Assembly: GCA_016869535.1 (NCBI GenBank)
Contig: VGDX01000007.1
Location: 1 to 64,000 of the forward strand
Source: Alphaproteobacteria bacterium
GTDB lineage: Bacteria > Pseudomonadota > Alphaproteobacteria > Rhizobiales > Methyloligellaceae
Direction: 5' to 3'
Length of the DNA: 64,000 bases
Shown here: in pieces, positions 38,109-47,452 of the stretch
Position numbering within the stretch: the stretch's first letter is position 1
How the letters are laid out: each line of letters begins with the position of its first letter
Notes under the pieces: model-generated
Databases searched by the model: none
The model's input: only the letters and a program-made list of their open reading frames with translations
Told to the model about the DNA's origin: nothing
Position numbers and translations under genes: made by a program

Positions 38109-40010
38109 GTGGCACTCGACACATTACGCAAAGGCTCGGCACGCATACTCGGCCTGATCCTGGTCGGCCTTCTAGTCATCAGTTTCGCGGTGTGGGGCAT
38201 CGCCGACGTTTTCACCGGCTACGGCGCCCAGACCCTGATCCGCGTCGGCGACACCGACATCTATCAGCAAGACTATACGCGCACCCAGCAGGAAGTGTTG
38301 CGTGCCATGAGCGCGCAAGCGGGACGAAGCCTGAGCCTGCAAGAAGCCCGCGCGCTGGGCCTCGATGCCCGCGTGCTCGAGCGTCTGGTCGGCGGCGCGG
38401 CCGTCGACAATCATGCCAAGCATCTCGGCCTTGCCGTCAGCGACGCCGCACTGCTCGATCAGATCATGAACGACCCGTCCTTCAAAGACGGGCTCGGGAA
38501 TTTCAGTCCCGCATTATTCGCTCAGACATTGCGCAATATCGGCATGAGCGAGCAGGGCTATCTGCATTCGATGCGCGAGACCAATCTGCGCCGGCAATTG
38601 CTCACCACCGTCGGCGAAGCGCCGGAAAGCCCCAAAGTCCTGATCGAGGCGCTCAACCGGTTCAACGCCGAGACGCGCACCCTTCGTTATGTGCTGGTTC
38701 CTGACAGTGTTGCCGGTGATGTCCCCGATCCGACCGAGGAAGAATTGAAGCGCTATTACGAAAACAACGCGGCCAAGTTTACGCAACCCGAATTGCGCAA
38801 GATCGGCATCCTCGCCGTCACGCCGGAGGCCGTGAAAGATCAATTCAACATTACCGAGAGCGAGCTCCAGGCCATCTATGAGGCGACCAAGGAACAGCTT
38901 GGCGCGCCGGAACGCAGGCAGGTGGAGCAGATCGCCTTTCCCGATATCGATGCGGCAAAGGCGGCGCAGGACAAGATTCAGTCGGGCACCGACTTCGTCG
39001 AAATCGCCAAGGCGCAAGGGTTGAGCGAAAGCGATATCGATCTTGGCAAGGTTACGCGCGCCGAGCTGGCCGACCCGGTGATCGCCGAAGCCGCTTTCAA
39101 GCTCGAAAAGGACCAGGTCAGCGAGCCCCTCACCGGCAAGCTCGGCAGCGTCGTTCTTCTCCGTGTTACCGCTATCGAGCCCGGCAAGTCGCCGACTTAC
39201 GACGAAGCCAAGGCCGATATCGAGAAGAAGCTCCTGAAGGAGCGTTCAGGCGGCGCCATCTTCGACTTGCACGACAAGATCGAAGACCAGCTTGCCTCCG
39301 GCGCGCAGCTTTCTGAAATTGCCGACAAGCTCAAGCTCACATATCAGCTGGTCGATCAGGTCGACCGGGAAGGCAAGCAGCCAAATGGCGAGGCCGTAAC
39401 CTTGCCGGCGCAAAAGGATTTGCTGAACGCCGCCTTCGCCACCGACACCGGCATCGAGAACGATCCGATCGACGCCAGGGACGATGGCGTGATCTGGTAC
39501 GAGGTGCTCGGCGTCACGCCGGAACAGCGCAAGCCGTTCGAGCAAGTCAAGGATGAAGTCTCCAGGCTATGGCGCACCGAAGATCTGAAAAACCGCACAG
39601 CCAAATATGCGCAGGACCTGGTCGATAGCCTGAAGAGCGGCAGTAAGACGCTCGAGGATGTCGGCAGGGAGCTCAACACCGACGTCCTCACCAGCGATGC
39701 GCTGAAGCGCGACGGGATGACGGTGAATGTGCTGCCCCCCACCGTGGCGCAGGCCTTCAGCCTGCCTGAGGGCGGCTATGGCTCGGGTGCTTCCGGCATC
39801 GGCGAAGGCCGCATCGTGTTCAAGGTGGACAACATCACGCCGCCGCCTCCGGTCGACGAGCGGGAGATGGGACGGCTCAAGCAGCGGATCGGGCTCCTGA
39901 TCAGCGAAGATTCCATCGCCGAATATTTCAGCGCATTGGAGACCCGCTACGGCGTCACCATCAACGAGCAGGCGCTCGCCAGGCTCATGGGTAGCGACGA
40001 ACAGCCATGA
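38109..40010 (+). CDS. ppiD: PpiD-like membrane-anchored peptidyl-prolyl isomerase/chaperone
   Basis: The 633-residue protein has a short cytoplasmic start, one membrane helix (about 13-31, RILGLILVGLLVISFAVWGI) and a SurA_N-type chaperone region (about 40-190). A parvulin domain (about 230-360: KIGILAVTPEAV, RRQVEQIAFPDIDAAKAAQDKI, FVEIAKAQGLSE) and a C-terminal chaperone-like part follow. PpiD acts at the Sec translocon exit. The frame extends upstream to 37983, but GTG 38109 gives the expected MALDTLRKGSARI start. The trpE ATG overlaps its stop (ATGA). Confidence 0.92.
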   Translation: MALDTLRKGSARILGLILVGLLVISFAVWGIADVFTGYGAQTLIRVGDTDIYQQDYTRTQQEVLRAMSAQAGRSLSLQEARALGLDARVLERLVGGAAVDNHAKHLGLAVSDAALLDQIMNDPSFKDGLGNFSPALFAQTLRNIGMSEQGYLHSMRETNLRRQLLTTVGEAPESPKVLIEALNRFNAETRTLRYVLVPDSVAGDVPDPTEEELKRYYENNAAKFTQPELRKIGILAVTPEAVKDQFNITESELQAIYEATKEQLGAPERRQVEQIAFPDIDAAKAAQDKIQSGTDFVEIAKAQGLSESDIDLGKVTRAELADPVIAEAAFKLEKDQVSEPLTGKLGSVVLLRVTAIEPGKSPTYDEAKADIEKKLLKERSGGAIFDLHDKIEDQLASGAQLSEIADKLKLTYQLVDQVDREGKQPNGEAVTLPAQKDLLNAAFATDTGIENDPIDARDDGVIWYEVLGVTPEQRKPFEQVKDEVSRLWRTEDLKNRTAKYAQDLVDSLKSGSKTLEDVGRELNTDVLTSDALKRDGMTVNVLPPTVAQAFSLPEGGYGSGASGIGEGRIVFKVDNITPPPPVDEREMGRLKQRIGLLISEDSIAEYFSALETRYGVTINEQALARLMGSDEQP

Positions 40011-41572
40011 GCCCTGCGCCGGCCAATGTGACGCCATTGCCGCAAAAAGGCGCATCCCACCCGATCGCGCCTGACTTCGCCGCATTTGCCCGCCTTTACG
40101 ACGAGGGCCTGCCGCAAGTGGCCTGGACGCGCCTCGTCGCCGATCTCGAGACGCCGGTTTCGGCCATGCTCAAGATCGCGCACGAGCGGCCCAACAGTTT
40201 TCTCCTGGAATCCGTCGAGGGCGGCGCCACACGCGGGCGTTACTCCATCATCGGCTGCGAGCCCGATCTCATCTGGCGCGCCAACGGAAACACGGCCGAA
40301 CTCAACCGCGCGCCGCAAGCCGACCCCGATGCGTTTGCACCGCAATCTCTGCCGGCACTCGCGTCTTTGCGCACGCTGCTTGCCGAATCCGCCATCGCTC
40401 TGCCGCCCGAGCTGCCGCCGATGGCGGCAGGCATCTTCGGCTATATGGGCTACGACACGGTGCGCCTGATCGAGGAACTACCTGGCGGAAAATCCGATCC
40501 GCTCGCGCTGCCGCACTCAATTCTCGTGCGGCCGACGCTGATCGTGATCTTCGACAGCGTGAGGGACGAAATGACGGTGGTGACACCGGTGAGGCCCGCG
40601 CCTGGGGTCAGCGCCAAGGCGGCTTACGCGCGCGCGGCCGAGCGGCTGAACAGTGTGGTTGAGCGGCTCGATCAGCCCCTGCCTCATGCCAGCGAATTCG
40701 ATACAAGCGTGCCGCACCCCGAACCGAAATCCGCGACGCAAGCAAAGTCCTATATGGCCAAGGTCGCGCGCGCCAAGGAGTACATCGCCGCCGGCGACAT
40801 CTTCCAGGTGGTGCTGAGCCAGCGCTTCGAAGCGCCTTTCACCCTGCCGTCCTTCGCGCTCTATCGCGCGCTCCGCCGGGTCAATCCGTCACCCTTCCTC
40901 TATTATCTCAATTTCGGCGGCTTCGCCGTGGTGGGCTCGAGTCCCGAGATCCTCGTGCGCGTACGCGACAGCAAGGTCACCATCAGGCCGATCGCCGGCA
41001 CGCGTCCGCGCGGCACCACCCCCGAGCAGGACAAGGCCCTTGCCAAGGAACTCCTCGCCGACGCCAAGGAGCGTGCGGAGCATCTCATGTTGCTCGACCT
41101 CGGCCGCAACGATGTCGGTCGTGTCGCTGAACTGGGCAGCGTGCGTGTCACCGACAGTTTCTTCCTGGAGTATTACAGTCAGGTCATACACATCGTGTCG
41201 AATGTGGAGGGCAAGCTCGCTCAGGATTTCGACGCGGTCGATGCCCTGATGGCTGGCTTTCCCGCCGGTACCGTGTCAGGCGCGCCGAAAGTGCGCGCCA
41301 TGGAGATCATCGATGAGCTGGAAGACGAGGCGCGCGGTATTTATGCCGGTTGCGTCGGCTATTTCTCCGCCGATGGCGAGATGGACAGCTGCATCGTGCT
41401 GCGGACCTCGGTGGTAAAAGATGGCGTCATGTATGTTCAGGCCGGCGCGGGCATCGTTGCCGACTCCGTGCCGGAGAACGAGCAGGCCGAATGCGTCAAC
41501 AAGGCCGGCGCGCTGTTCCGCGCGGCGGACGAGGCGGTGCGTTTCGCCGCCCGCGCCAAGCGCGGCCAGTAG
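40007..41572 (+). CDS. trpE: Anthranilate synthase component I TrpE
   Basis: TrpE makes anthranilate from chorismate with ammonia supplied by TrpG. The 521-residue protein has the feedback-site motif FLLESVEGG, the N-domain MAAGIFGYMGYDTVR and the chorismate-binding domain with GDIFQVVLSQRF, RPIAGTRPRG, DLGRNDVGRV, FPAGTVSGAPKVRAMEIIDELE and VQAGAGIVADSVPE. ATG overlaps ppiD by 4 bases. trpG follows after sixA, giving a split trpE-(sixA)-trpGDC arrangement. Confidence 0.97.
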   Translation: MSPAPANVTPLPQKGASHPIAPDFAAFARLYDEGLPQVAWTRLVADLETPVSAMLKIAHERPNSFLLESVEGGATRGRYSIIGCEPDLIWRANGNTAELNRAPQADPDAFAPQSLPALASLRTLLAESAIALPPELPPMAAGIFGYMGYDTVRLIEELPGGKSDPLALPHSILVRPTLIVIFDSVRDEMTVVTPVRPAPGVSAKAAYARAAERLNSVVERLDQPLPHASEFDTSVPHPEPKSATQAKSYMAKVARAKEYIAAGDIFQVVLSQRFEAPFTLPSFALYRALRRVNPSPFLYYLNFGGFAVVGSSPEILVRVRDSKVTIRPIAGTRPRGTTPEQDKALAKELLADAKERAEHLMLLDLGRNDVGRVAELGSVRVTDSFFLEYYSQVIHIVSNVEGKLAQDFDAVDALMAGFPAGTVSGAPKVRAMEIIDELEDEARGIYAGCVGYFSADGEMDSCIVLRTSVVKDGVMYVQAGAGIVADSVPENEQAECVNKAGALFRAADEAVRFAARAKRGQ

Positions 41573-41586
41573 CGTCCGTTTTCTCC

Positions 41587-42105
41587 ATGCTCACCCTCAG
41601 CCTTCTCCGTCACGCCAAATCGAGTTGGAACAATCCCGTTTTGCCAGACCATGATCGGCCGCTGGCAAAACGCGGTCAGGCGGACGCGCCAATGATGGGA
41701 AAGGCCATGGCCGAGCGAGGCATCGATCCGGAGCTCGTGCTTTGCTCATCGGCGCGGCGCACCCGCGACACGCTGGACCTGGTCCTCCCGGAACTCAGAA
41801 TCGAGCCCGAAGTCGTCTATGAGGATGCGCTTTATCACGCCAGCCCGGCCGAGTTGCTCGCGAGGCTGCATGAGATCAAGCCTGGCTCAAGCCGCATCAT
41901 GCTGGTTGGCCATAATCCCGAGATTCAGGCCTTTGCGCTCGATCTCACCGGCTCGGGTCCCAAGCATTTTCGCGACCGCCTCCGGGAGAAATATCCAACC
42001 GCTGGACTTGCCGTGATCAACTTTGCCAGCGGGTTGTGGAGCAACATATCCGTGAATAGCGGGACCCTGAATCTGTTCCTCACGCCGCGCGAGCTTCGCA
42101 CCTGA
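41587..42105 (+). CDS. SixA-like histidine phosphatase family protein
   Basis: The 172-residue protein of the histidine phosphatase superfamily has the catalytic RHAKS at 8-12 (TLSLLRHAKSSW), CSSARRTRDTLDLVL and the second His in MLVGHNPEIQ. E. coli SixA removes phosphate from the phosphocarrier NPr in the nitrogen PTS; alphaproteobacterial homologues may act on similar proteins, but the substrate here is unknown. It lies 14 bases after trpE and 49 before trpG, inserted in the trp cluster. Confidence 0.88.
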   Translation: MLTLSLLRHAKSSWNNPVLPDHDRPLAKRGQADAPMMGKAMAERGIDPELVLCSSARRTRDTLDLVLPELRIEPEVVYEDALYHASPAELLARLHEIKPGSSRIMLVGHNPEIQAFALDLTGSGPKHFRDRLREKYPTAGLAVINFASGLWSNISVNSGTLNLFLTPRELRT

Positions 42106-42154
42106 TCGCTGGCGGTCCTTGACGGCCCATTGGCCCGAGGCGTAACACCACCCC

Positions 42155-42772
42155 ATGCTGACGCTTATCGATAATTACGACAGCTTCACCTACAATCTCG
42201 TTCATTTCCTTGGGGAATTGGGTGCGAGCTGCCGCGTCTACCGCAACGACAAGATCACTGTCGATGAGGTCCTGGCGGAAACGCCGGAAGCAATCGTGCT
42301 GTCGCCGGGTCCTTGCGATCCGGACTGTGCCGGCATCTGCCTCGACCTGATCGCGCGTGCCGGGCCGGTGGTGCCCATACTCGGCGTATGCCTCGGCCAT
42401 CAGGCCATCGGGCAAGTCTATGGCGGACGCGTGGTGCGGGCCCCTACCTTGATGCATGGCAAACTGTCGAAGGTTCATCATACCGGCAAAGGGGTGTTCG
42501 CGGGCCTGCCGCAGGATTTCTCGGCCACGCGATATCATTCCTTGGTGGTTGAGCGCGAAAGCCTGTCTGATGAACTCGAAATCACCGCCGAGACCGCGGA
42601 CGGCGTGATCATGGGGTTACAGCACAAGCGACATCCCGTGCATGGCGTGCAGTTCCACCCCGAGAGCATCGCCTCGGAGCATGGCCATCAACTGCTGGCC
42701 AATTTCCTCGATCTGGCTCGCGTCGGGCGCGCCCGGGGTTCGGCGCAAAGAGAAACCGCCAGTGTCCCCTAG
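42155..42772 (+). CDS. trpG: Anthranilate synthase component II TrpG
   Basis: TrpG is the glutamine amidotransferase subunit giving ammonia to TrpE. The 205-residue protein has [27 protein letters not shown], the nucleophile Cys79 in [13 protein letters not shown] and the His-Glu pair in [13 protein letters not shown]. Its 3' end overlaps trpD by 11 bases. The same fold can serve para-aminobenzoate synthesis, but the trpD-trpC neighbours favour tryptophan. Confidence 0.96.
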   Translation: MLTLIDNYDSFTYNLVHFLGELGASCRVYRNDKITVDEVLAETPEAIVLSPGPCDPDCAGICLDLIARAGPVVPILGVCLGHQAIGQVYGGRVVRAPTLMHGKLSKVHHTGKGVFAGLPQDFSATRYHSLVVERESLSDELEITAETADGVIMGLQHKRHPVHGVQFHPESIASEHGHQLLANFLDLARVGRARGSAQRETASVP

Positions 42773-43817
42773 CCCCGCGCGTGCCGAAACGGCGCGGCGG
42801 GCCGATCTCGGCGCGGCCCTCCGTAAAGTGGCCTCCGGCGAAACACTAACTCAGACCGAAGCCGCCGAAGCCTTCGAGACCATCATGTCAGGCGCGGCTC
42901 CCGATGCGCAGATCGGCGCCCTGTTGATGGGCATGCGTTTGCGGGGCGAGACGGTCGACGAAATTGCCGGTGCGGCCCGCGCCATGCGCGCGCACGCATT
43001 GAAAGTCCATGCGCCGGAAGGCGCGCTCGATACATGCGGAACCGGTGGCGACGCCAAGGGCACGCATAATATCTCCACTGCCGTCGCCTTCGTGGTCGCC
43101 GGCGCCGGTGTGCCCGTGGCCAAGCACGGCAACCGCTCGATCTCCTCGCGCTCCGGTTCGGCCGATGTGCTGACGGCCCTTGGGGTCAATATCGAGTGCG
43201 AACCTGCGATAATTTCCCGTTGCCTCGAACAATGCGGGCTCGGATTCATGTTCGCGCCGGCGCATCACCCGGCCATGCGCCATGTCGGCCATGTCCGGAA
43301 GGAACTCGGCACCCGCACGATCTTCAACCTGCTCGGGCCGCTCGCCAACCCGGCAAGCACCAAATATCAGGTGGTCGGCGTGTTCGCCGAGCAATGGGTC
43401 GAACCGGTTGCCAGCGTTCTCGGACTTCTAGGCGTCGAGCGCGCCTGGGTTGTGCATGGATCGGATGGTTTGGACGAGCTGACCACCACGGGCATCAGCT
43501 ATGTCGCGGCGCTCGATCACGGCCGCGTGTCGACCTTCAATGTTTCGCCCAAGAATGCCGGGCTTCCGGAAGCCCGGCCTGAAGACCTGACGGGCGGCGA
43601 TGCGGAGGAGAATGCCGCCCATCTGCGGGCCGTGCTGCAAGGCAATCAGGGGCCGCTCCGCGACATCGTCCTGTTGAATGCGGCTGCGGCGCTGCTTGTC
43701 GCCGGAAAGGCCAAAAGCTTGCGTGACGGCGTGGCGTTGGCCGCCGAGTCCATCGACAGCGGTAAGGCTAAAAGCGTGCTCGATGCGTTGATCAAGCTCA
43801 GCCATGATAAGGTCTGA
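42762..43817 (+). CDS. trpD: Anthranilate phosphoribosyltransferase TrpD
   Basis: TrpD joins anthranilate to phosphoribosyl pyrophosphate. The 351-residue protein has [36 protein letters not shown], the anthranilate-site [37 protein letters not shown] and [13 protein letters not shown]. The frame is open upstream inside trpG; GTG 42762 overlaps trpG by 11 bases and gives a family-like start. Only 3 bases separate it from trpC. Confidence 0.97.
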   Translation: MSPSPARAETARRADLGAALRKVASGETLTQTEAAEAFETIMSGAAPDAQIGALLMGMRLRGETVDEIAGAARAMRAHALKVHAPEGALDTCGTGGDAKGTHNISTAVAFVVAGAGVPVAKHGNRSISSRSGSADVLTALGVNIECEPAIISRCLEQCGLGFMFAPAHHPAMRHVGHVRKELGTRTIFNLLGPLANPASTKYQVVGVFAEQWVEPVASVLGLLGVERAWVVHGSDGLDELTTTGISYVAALDHGRVSTFNVSPKNAGLPEARPEDLTGGDAEENAAHLRAVLQGNQGPLRDIVLLNAAAALLVAGKAKSLRDGVALAAESIDSGKAKSVLDALIKLSHDKV

Positions 43818-43820
43818 GCC

Positions 43821-44639
43821 ATGGCAAAAGTCCTCGATAAGATTTTGAGCTATAAGCGCCAAGAGGTTGAAACTTCTAAGAAAACTCTAGATCTTGGGGC
43901 GTTGCGCGCACGCGCCAAGGCGGCAGAGCCGGTGCGCCCTTTTGGGGAGGCCTTGCGATCCCGTCTCACCATGGAAAATTTCGCCCTGATCACCGAGATC
44001 AAGAAGGCGAGCCCGTCGAAGGGTTTGATCCGCGCCGATTTCGATCCTGCAGCCCTGGCCCGCGCCTATGAAGCTGGCGGCGCCTCGTGCCTTTCAGTCT
44101 TGACCGACGCACCCTCTTTCCAGGGCCGACCCGAATACCTGACAACGGCGCGCGAGGCGACCCGACTCCCCGTTCTGCGCAAGGATTTCATGGTCGATCC
44201 GTACCAGGTGGTGGAAGCGCGCGTACTCGGCGCCGATTGCATTCTTATTATTATGGCGGCCGTCGACGATGCCTTGGCGCAGGATTTGGCGCGGACCGCC
44301 AGCGATCTCGGCATGGATGTGCTTGCCGAGGTCCATGATGAAGCGGAGCTCGACCGCGCCTTGAAGCTGGACACGAAGCTTATCGGCATCAACAACCGCG
44401 ACCTCAAGAATTTTGCCACCGACCTTGCGGTCACCGAGAGCCTCGCCCCGCGTGTTCCTCCGGATCGCCTGGTGATCTCGGAAAGCGGCATCTTTACTCA
44501 TGAGGACCTCGAACGGCTGCTCGCTTGCGGCGTACGAGCCTTCCTCGTCGGCGAGAGTCTGATGCGGCAACAGAATGTCGAACATGCCACGCGGACTCTG
44601 CTCACAGGCTCGCCGATGGCTGCCGAGGCGGCATTATGA
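43821..44639 (+). CDS. trpC: Indole-3-glycerol phosphate synthase TrpC
   Basis: TrpC closes the indole ring in tryptophan synthesis. The 272-residue TIM barrel has [62 protein letters not shown] and [13 protein letters not shown] with the phosphate-binding [10 protein letters not shown]. It is followed by moaC through an ATGA overlap. trpA, trpB and trpF are not in the window. Confidence 0.98.
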   Translation: MAKVLDKILSYKRQEVETSKKTLDLGALRARAKAAEPVRPFGEALRSRLTMENFALITEIKKASPSKGLIRADFDPAALARAYEAGGASCLSVLTDAPSFQGRPEYLTTAREATRLPVLRKDFMVDPYQVVEARVLGADCILIIMAAVDDALAQDLARTASDLGMDVLAEVHDEAELDRALKLDTKLIGINNRDLKNFATDLAVTESLAPRVPPDRLVISESGIFTHEDLERLLACGVRAFLVGESLMRQQNVEHATRTLLTGSPMAAEAAL

Positions 44640-45133
44640 GCGCACGTCTCAGCCATCTCGACGACAAGGGTGAAGCCCGCATGGTCGACGTCTCTGCCAA
44701 GGAGGTGACGTCGCGCAGCGCCATCGCCGAAGGTTTCGTTGCCATGTCACCGGCGACCCTCGACCTGATCCTTGCGGGCACAGCGCCGAAGGGTGACGTG
44801 CTGGCTACGGCCCGTATCGCCGGCATCATGGCCGCCAAGCGCACGGCGGAGCTTATTCCGCTCTGCCATCCCCTGCCCTTGACGCAAGTCACTGTCGCCT
44901 TCGAACCCTCTCGCGACCCTGCCGGGCTTCGCGTCGAGGCGGCCGCCAAGGTCGAAGGCAAGACCGGCGTGGAAATGGAGGCGTTGACAGCGGTCTCGAT
45001 CGCCTGCCTCACCATTTACGACATGTGCAAGTCCGTCGATCGCGCCATGTCTTTCTCCGGCATCCGCCTGATCGAGAAGACCGGCGGCCGCTCCGGTCCT
45101 TTCCAGGCAAAGGGGCCTCGCGCCGTACGCTGA
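44636..45133 (+). CDS. moaC: Cyclic pyranopterin monophosphate synthase MoaC
   Basis: MoaC converts the MoaA product into cyclic pyranopterin monophosphate for molybdenum cofactor. The 165-residue protein has [23 protein letters not shown], the active-site [34 protein letters not shown] and [12 protein letters not shown]. The true start is ATG 44636, overlapping the trpC stop; a longer frame upstream lies inside trpC. The moeA ATG shares one base with its stop (TGATG). Confidence 0.97.
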   Translation: MSARLSHLDDKGEARMVDVSAKEVTSRSAIAEGFVAMSPATLDLILAGTAPKGDVLATARIAGIMAAKRTAELIPLCHPLPLTQVTVAFEPSRDPAGLRVEAAAKVEGKTGVEMEALTAVSIACLTIYDMCKSVDRAMSFSGIRLIEKTGGRSGPFQAKGPRAVR

Positions 45134-46332
45134 TGGCCCTGCTTTCCGTCGCGGAAGCGCTGGCGCGCGTCACCGAGGGACTGGAGCCTCTGGAAAAGGA
45201 GCGCGTGCCGCCCGAACAGGCACGTGGGCGCATATTGGCTAAGGATCTTGCCGCCCGCCTGACACAGCCCCCCTTCGATGCGTCCGCCATGGACGGCTAT
45301 GCCATCCGCGCGGCCGACATCGCCAAGCTTCCGGCAAGGTTGAAGCTGATCGGTGAATCCACGGCCGGCGCCGGTTTCAAGGGGCGCGTTTCAAGCGGGC
45401 AGACAGTGCGCATCTTCACCGGCGCGCCGGTGCCGAAAGGCGCCGACACCATCGCCATCCAGGAGGACGCCGACCTTAAGGGCGATGTCGTCACCATCAA
45501 AGACGCGGCGCCGAACCGGCATATCCGACCGCGCGGGCAGGACTTCAAGAAAGGCGAGAAATTGCTTAAGGCCGGCCGGCGGCTTGGCCCGCGCGAGCTG
45601 ATGCTCGCCGCCGCCATGAACCACGCCGAACTGCCGGTGCGACGCAAGCCTAAAGTGGCGATCCTCGCCACCGGAGACGAGGTGGTGCCTGTGGGGTCGA
45701 AGCTTGCCGCCGATCAGATCGTCTCTTCGGTGCCTTATGGGCTTGCGGCTTTGATCGAGGCGCATGGCGGCGAGGCCATGAGTCTCGGCATTGCCAAGGA
45801 CGAATTGGAGAGCATCGTCATGCTCGCACGCGCGGGCAGCGGCGCGGATATTCTCCTTACGGTGGGAGGCGCCTCGGTCGGCGAACGCGATCTCGTGGCG
45901 AGCGCGCTCAAGGCCGAGGGACTGAAACTCGATTTTTGGAAGATCGCCATGCGGCCGGGCAAGCCGCTGCTGTTCGGCAGGATGGGAACGCAGCGGCTCC
46001 TCGGACTGCCCGGCAATCCGGTTTCGGCCATGGTCTGTGCGGAGGTGTTTCTGGTGCCGATGATGAACCGTCTGCTTGGCCTGACCGAGGCGTTGCGGCC
46101 TGAGCCTGAAGCCGTGCTCGGCGAGGCGCTCGAAGCCAATGGCCCGCGCCAGCATAACATCCGCGCGATATCAGCGTGGCGCGAGGATGGGACGCGGGTG
46201 GTGCGCCCCCTGCCCTCGCAGGACTCCTCGCTCGTGGCGGCGCTCGCCAAGGCCGACTGCCTCATCGTCAGGGCCCCCGACGCGGCCGCCGCACCTACCG
46301 GATCGCGCGTCCGCATCGTGCCCCTCGATTAA
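45133..46332 (+). CDS. moeA: Molybdopterin molybdenumtransferase MoeA
   Basis: MoeA inserts molybdate into adenylylated molybdopterin. The 399-residue protein has DASAMDGYAIRAADI, RIFTGAPVPKGADTI, the KPKVAILATGDEVV stretch, the MPT-binding TVGGASVGERDLV and LLGLPGNPVSAMV, and the C-terminal beta domain. It is the last gene of the trp-moa run. In related genomes lexA follows directly; here an IS1595-family element intervenes 70 bases after the stop. Confidence 0.97.
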   Translation: MALLSVAEALARVTEGLEPLEKERVPPEQARGRILAKDLAARLTQPPFDASAMDGYAIRAADIAKLPARLKLIGESTAGAGFKGRVSSGQTVRIFTGAPVPKGADTIAIQEDADLKGDVVTIKDAAPNRHIRPRGQDFKKGEKLLKAGRRLGPRELMLAAAMNHAELPVRRKPKVAILATGDEVVPVGSKLAADQIVSSVPYGLAALIEAHGGEAMSLGIAKDELESIVMLARAGSGADILLTVGGASVGERDLVASALKAEGLKLDFWKIAMRPGKPLLFGRMGTQRLLGLPGNPVSAMVCAEVFLVPMMNRLLGLTEALRPEPEAVLGEALEANGPRQHNIRAISAWREDGTRVVRPLPSQDSSLVAALAKADCLIVRAPDAAAAPTGSRVRIVPLD

Positions 46333-46393
46333 GGCACCGGAAACCCGAATCGCTTGAGGTCCTGACCCTCGGCTCGCCCTGGGCACATCTTGT

Positions 46394-46403
46394 GGCTTTT
46401 AAG
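46394..46403 (+). repeat. Left copy of the target-site duplication
   Basis: GGCTTTTAAG occurs immediately outside the left end of the element and again at 48556-48565 outside the right end. The shared ten bases include an 8- or 9-base duplication; the exact limits are ambiguous because the outer bases also match. IS1595-family elements typically make 8-base duplications. Confidence 0.8.
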
Positions 46404-46430
46404 GGGTATATCCCCTTGACATACGTAAGT
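46403..46430 (+). repeat. Left terminal inverted repeat of the IS1595-family element
   Basis: Read inward, GGGGTATATCCCCTTGAC then ATACGTA matches the right end read inward (CCGGTATATACCCTCGAC then GTACGTA) at about 19 of 25 positions. The transposase promoter -35 box (TTGACA) lies inside this repeat. Confidence 0.85.
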
Positions 46431-46444
46431 GGCTTCCCTATATA
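46416..46444 (+). promoter_or_regulatory. Near-consensus sigma70 promoter of the transposase
   Basis: TTGACA (46416-46421), a 17-base spacer and TATATA (46439-46444) lie at the left end of the element, the -35 within the inverted repeat. Predicted transcription starts about 14 bases before the transposase ATG, leaving just room for the GGGAGG ribosome-binding site. Confidence 0.75.
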
Positions 46445-46464
46445 GAATGGCATGGGAGGCCTCT

Positions 46465-47349
46465 ATGCCTAAGACATTCACAATTCAGGACTTTTTTGCC
46501 CGTTTTCCCGACGATCAGGCTTGCCTTGACCACCTTATGAAGGTGCGCTTTGGCGAGTTCCAGACCTGCCCCAAATGCGGCAAGGAAGGTCGCTTTGCGC
46601 GGCTGAAAAAGCTGCCCGCCTATAGCTGCCCGTGGTGCGGGCACCACATTCATCCGATGGTTGGAACGCCCTTCGAGCGTTCGAGCACGCCGCTGCAAAA
46701 GTGGTTCTATGCCATGTACATGTTCACCACGACGCGGAACGGCGTGGCGGCGAAGGAACTGCAACGCCAGCTTGGCGTAACGTACAAGACGGCGTGGCGC
46801 ATCGGCCATGAACTTCGCAAGTACATGGCGATTGTTGACGGCGACGATATGCTTGGTGGTTACGGTCGCCCGATTGTTGAGGCCGACAAGGCTTTCATCG
46901 GCGGTAAGGACAAGCGCGGAGCCGACGATAAGACCGTTGTGCTTGGCATGGTAGAGCGGAAGGGCGACGTGCTCACGCGCGTCATCCCGAACCGTAGAAG
47001 CGAGAACGTCATTCGCATGATCCGCAAGTACGTGCGCGAAGGTGCGCGCATTGCGACAGACGATGGCCGTCCTTTCATGGATTTGAAGTCGTGGGGCTAC
47101 TACCACGAAGCGGTCAATCACCTTGCGAAGGAATGGGTGCGCGACGATACGCACACCAACACCATCGAGTCGTTCTGGGCGATCTTGAAGCGCGGCATCA
47201 ACGGAACACATATCTGGGTGTCGGCTAAGCATCTTCAGAAGTACCTTTGGGAGTTCGAGTTCCGGTACAATCTTCGGAAGCAGCCGCACTTGATGTTTGA
47301 TCTTTTGCTTCTGGCTTTCCCCCGGCCATCGCGTGCAAGAGGCGATTGA
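46465..47349 (+). CDS. IS1595 family transposase
   Basis: The 294-residue transposase has an N-terminal zinc ribbon (Cys35, 38, 55, 58: CPKCGK and CPWCGH), a helix-turn-helix (about 95-115, GVAAKELQRQLGVTYKTAWRI) and an ISXO2-like catalytic domain. The catalytic set D-D-N-K is complete: Asp141 (VEADKAFIGGK), Asp199 or 200 (RIATDDGRP), Asn232 (HTNTIESFW) and Lys242 (ILKRGINGT). The end has HLQKYLWEFEFRYN. ATG 46465 follows GGGAGG; earlier in-frame starts at 46429 and 46447 lack it. The 3' end overlaps the opposing small gene by 125 bases. Confidence 0.93.
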   Translation: MPKTFTIQDFFARFPDDQACLDHLMKVRFGEFQTCPKCGKEGRFARLKKLPAYSCPWCGHHIHPMVGTPFERSSTPLQKWFYAMYMFTTTRNGVAAKELQRQLGVTYKTAWRIGHELRKYMAIVDGDDMLGGYGRPIVEADKAFIGGKDKRGADDKTVVLGMVERKGDVLTRVIPNRRSENVIRMIRKYVREGARIATDDGRPFMDLKSWGYYHEAVNHLAKEWVRDDTHTNTIESFWAILKRGINGTHIWVSAKHLQKYLWEFEFRYNLRKQPHLMFDLLLLAFPRPSRARGD

Positions 47350-47452
47350 ACAAGGTCTGATCGCCCTTGCTCGGATGCTCTTTCGCAAAACGAGCTAGAC
47401 CGCCCTTCTTTTTGCGGGCTTCCTCAAGGCTGAGATATTTCCCGCGTGCCAT
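47225..47452 (-). CDS. Small accessory protein of the IS1595-family element
   Basis: The 75-residue hydrophilic, Lys-rich protein starts MARGKYLSLEEARKKKGG and continues FAKEHPSKGDQTLFNRLLHAM. I recall similar short proteins beside IS1595-type transposases in alphaproteobacteria, but cannot verify this here. The last 30 or so residues are low-complexity and lie antisense to the transposase 3' end. Its ATG directly follows the membrane-protein stop (TAGATG), implying translational coupling. Function unknown. Confidence 0.65.
   Translation of the reverse strand: MARGKYLSLEEARKKKGGLARFAKEHPSKGDQTLFNRLLHAMAGGKPEAKDQTSSAAASEDCTGTRTPKGTSEDA

Noticed and set aside
46438-47388. 316-residue minus-strand frame opposite the transposase
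   Set aside because: It covers the whole transposase in antisense with no recognisable domain, whereas the transposase has full catalytic motifs.
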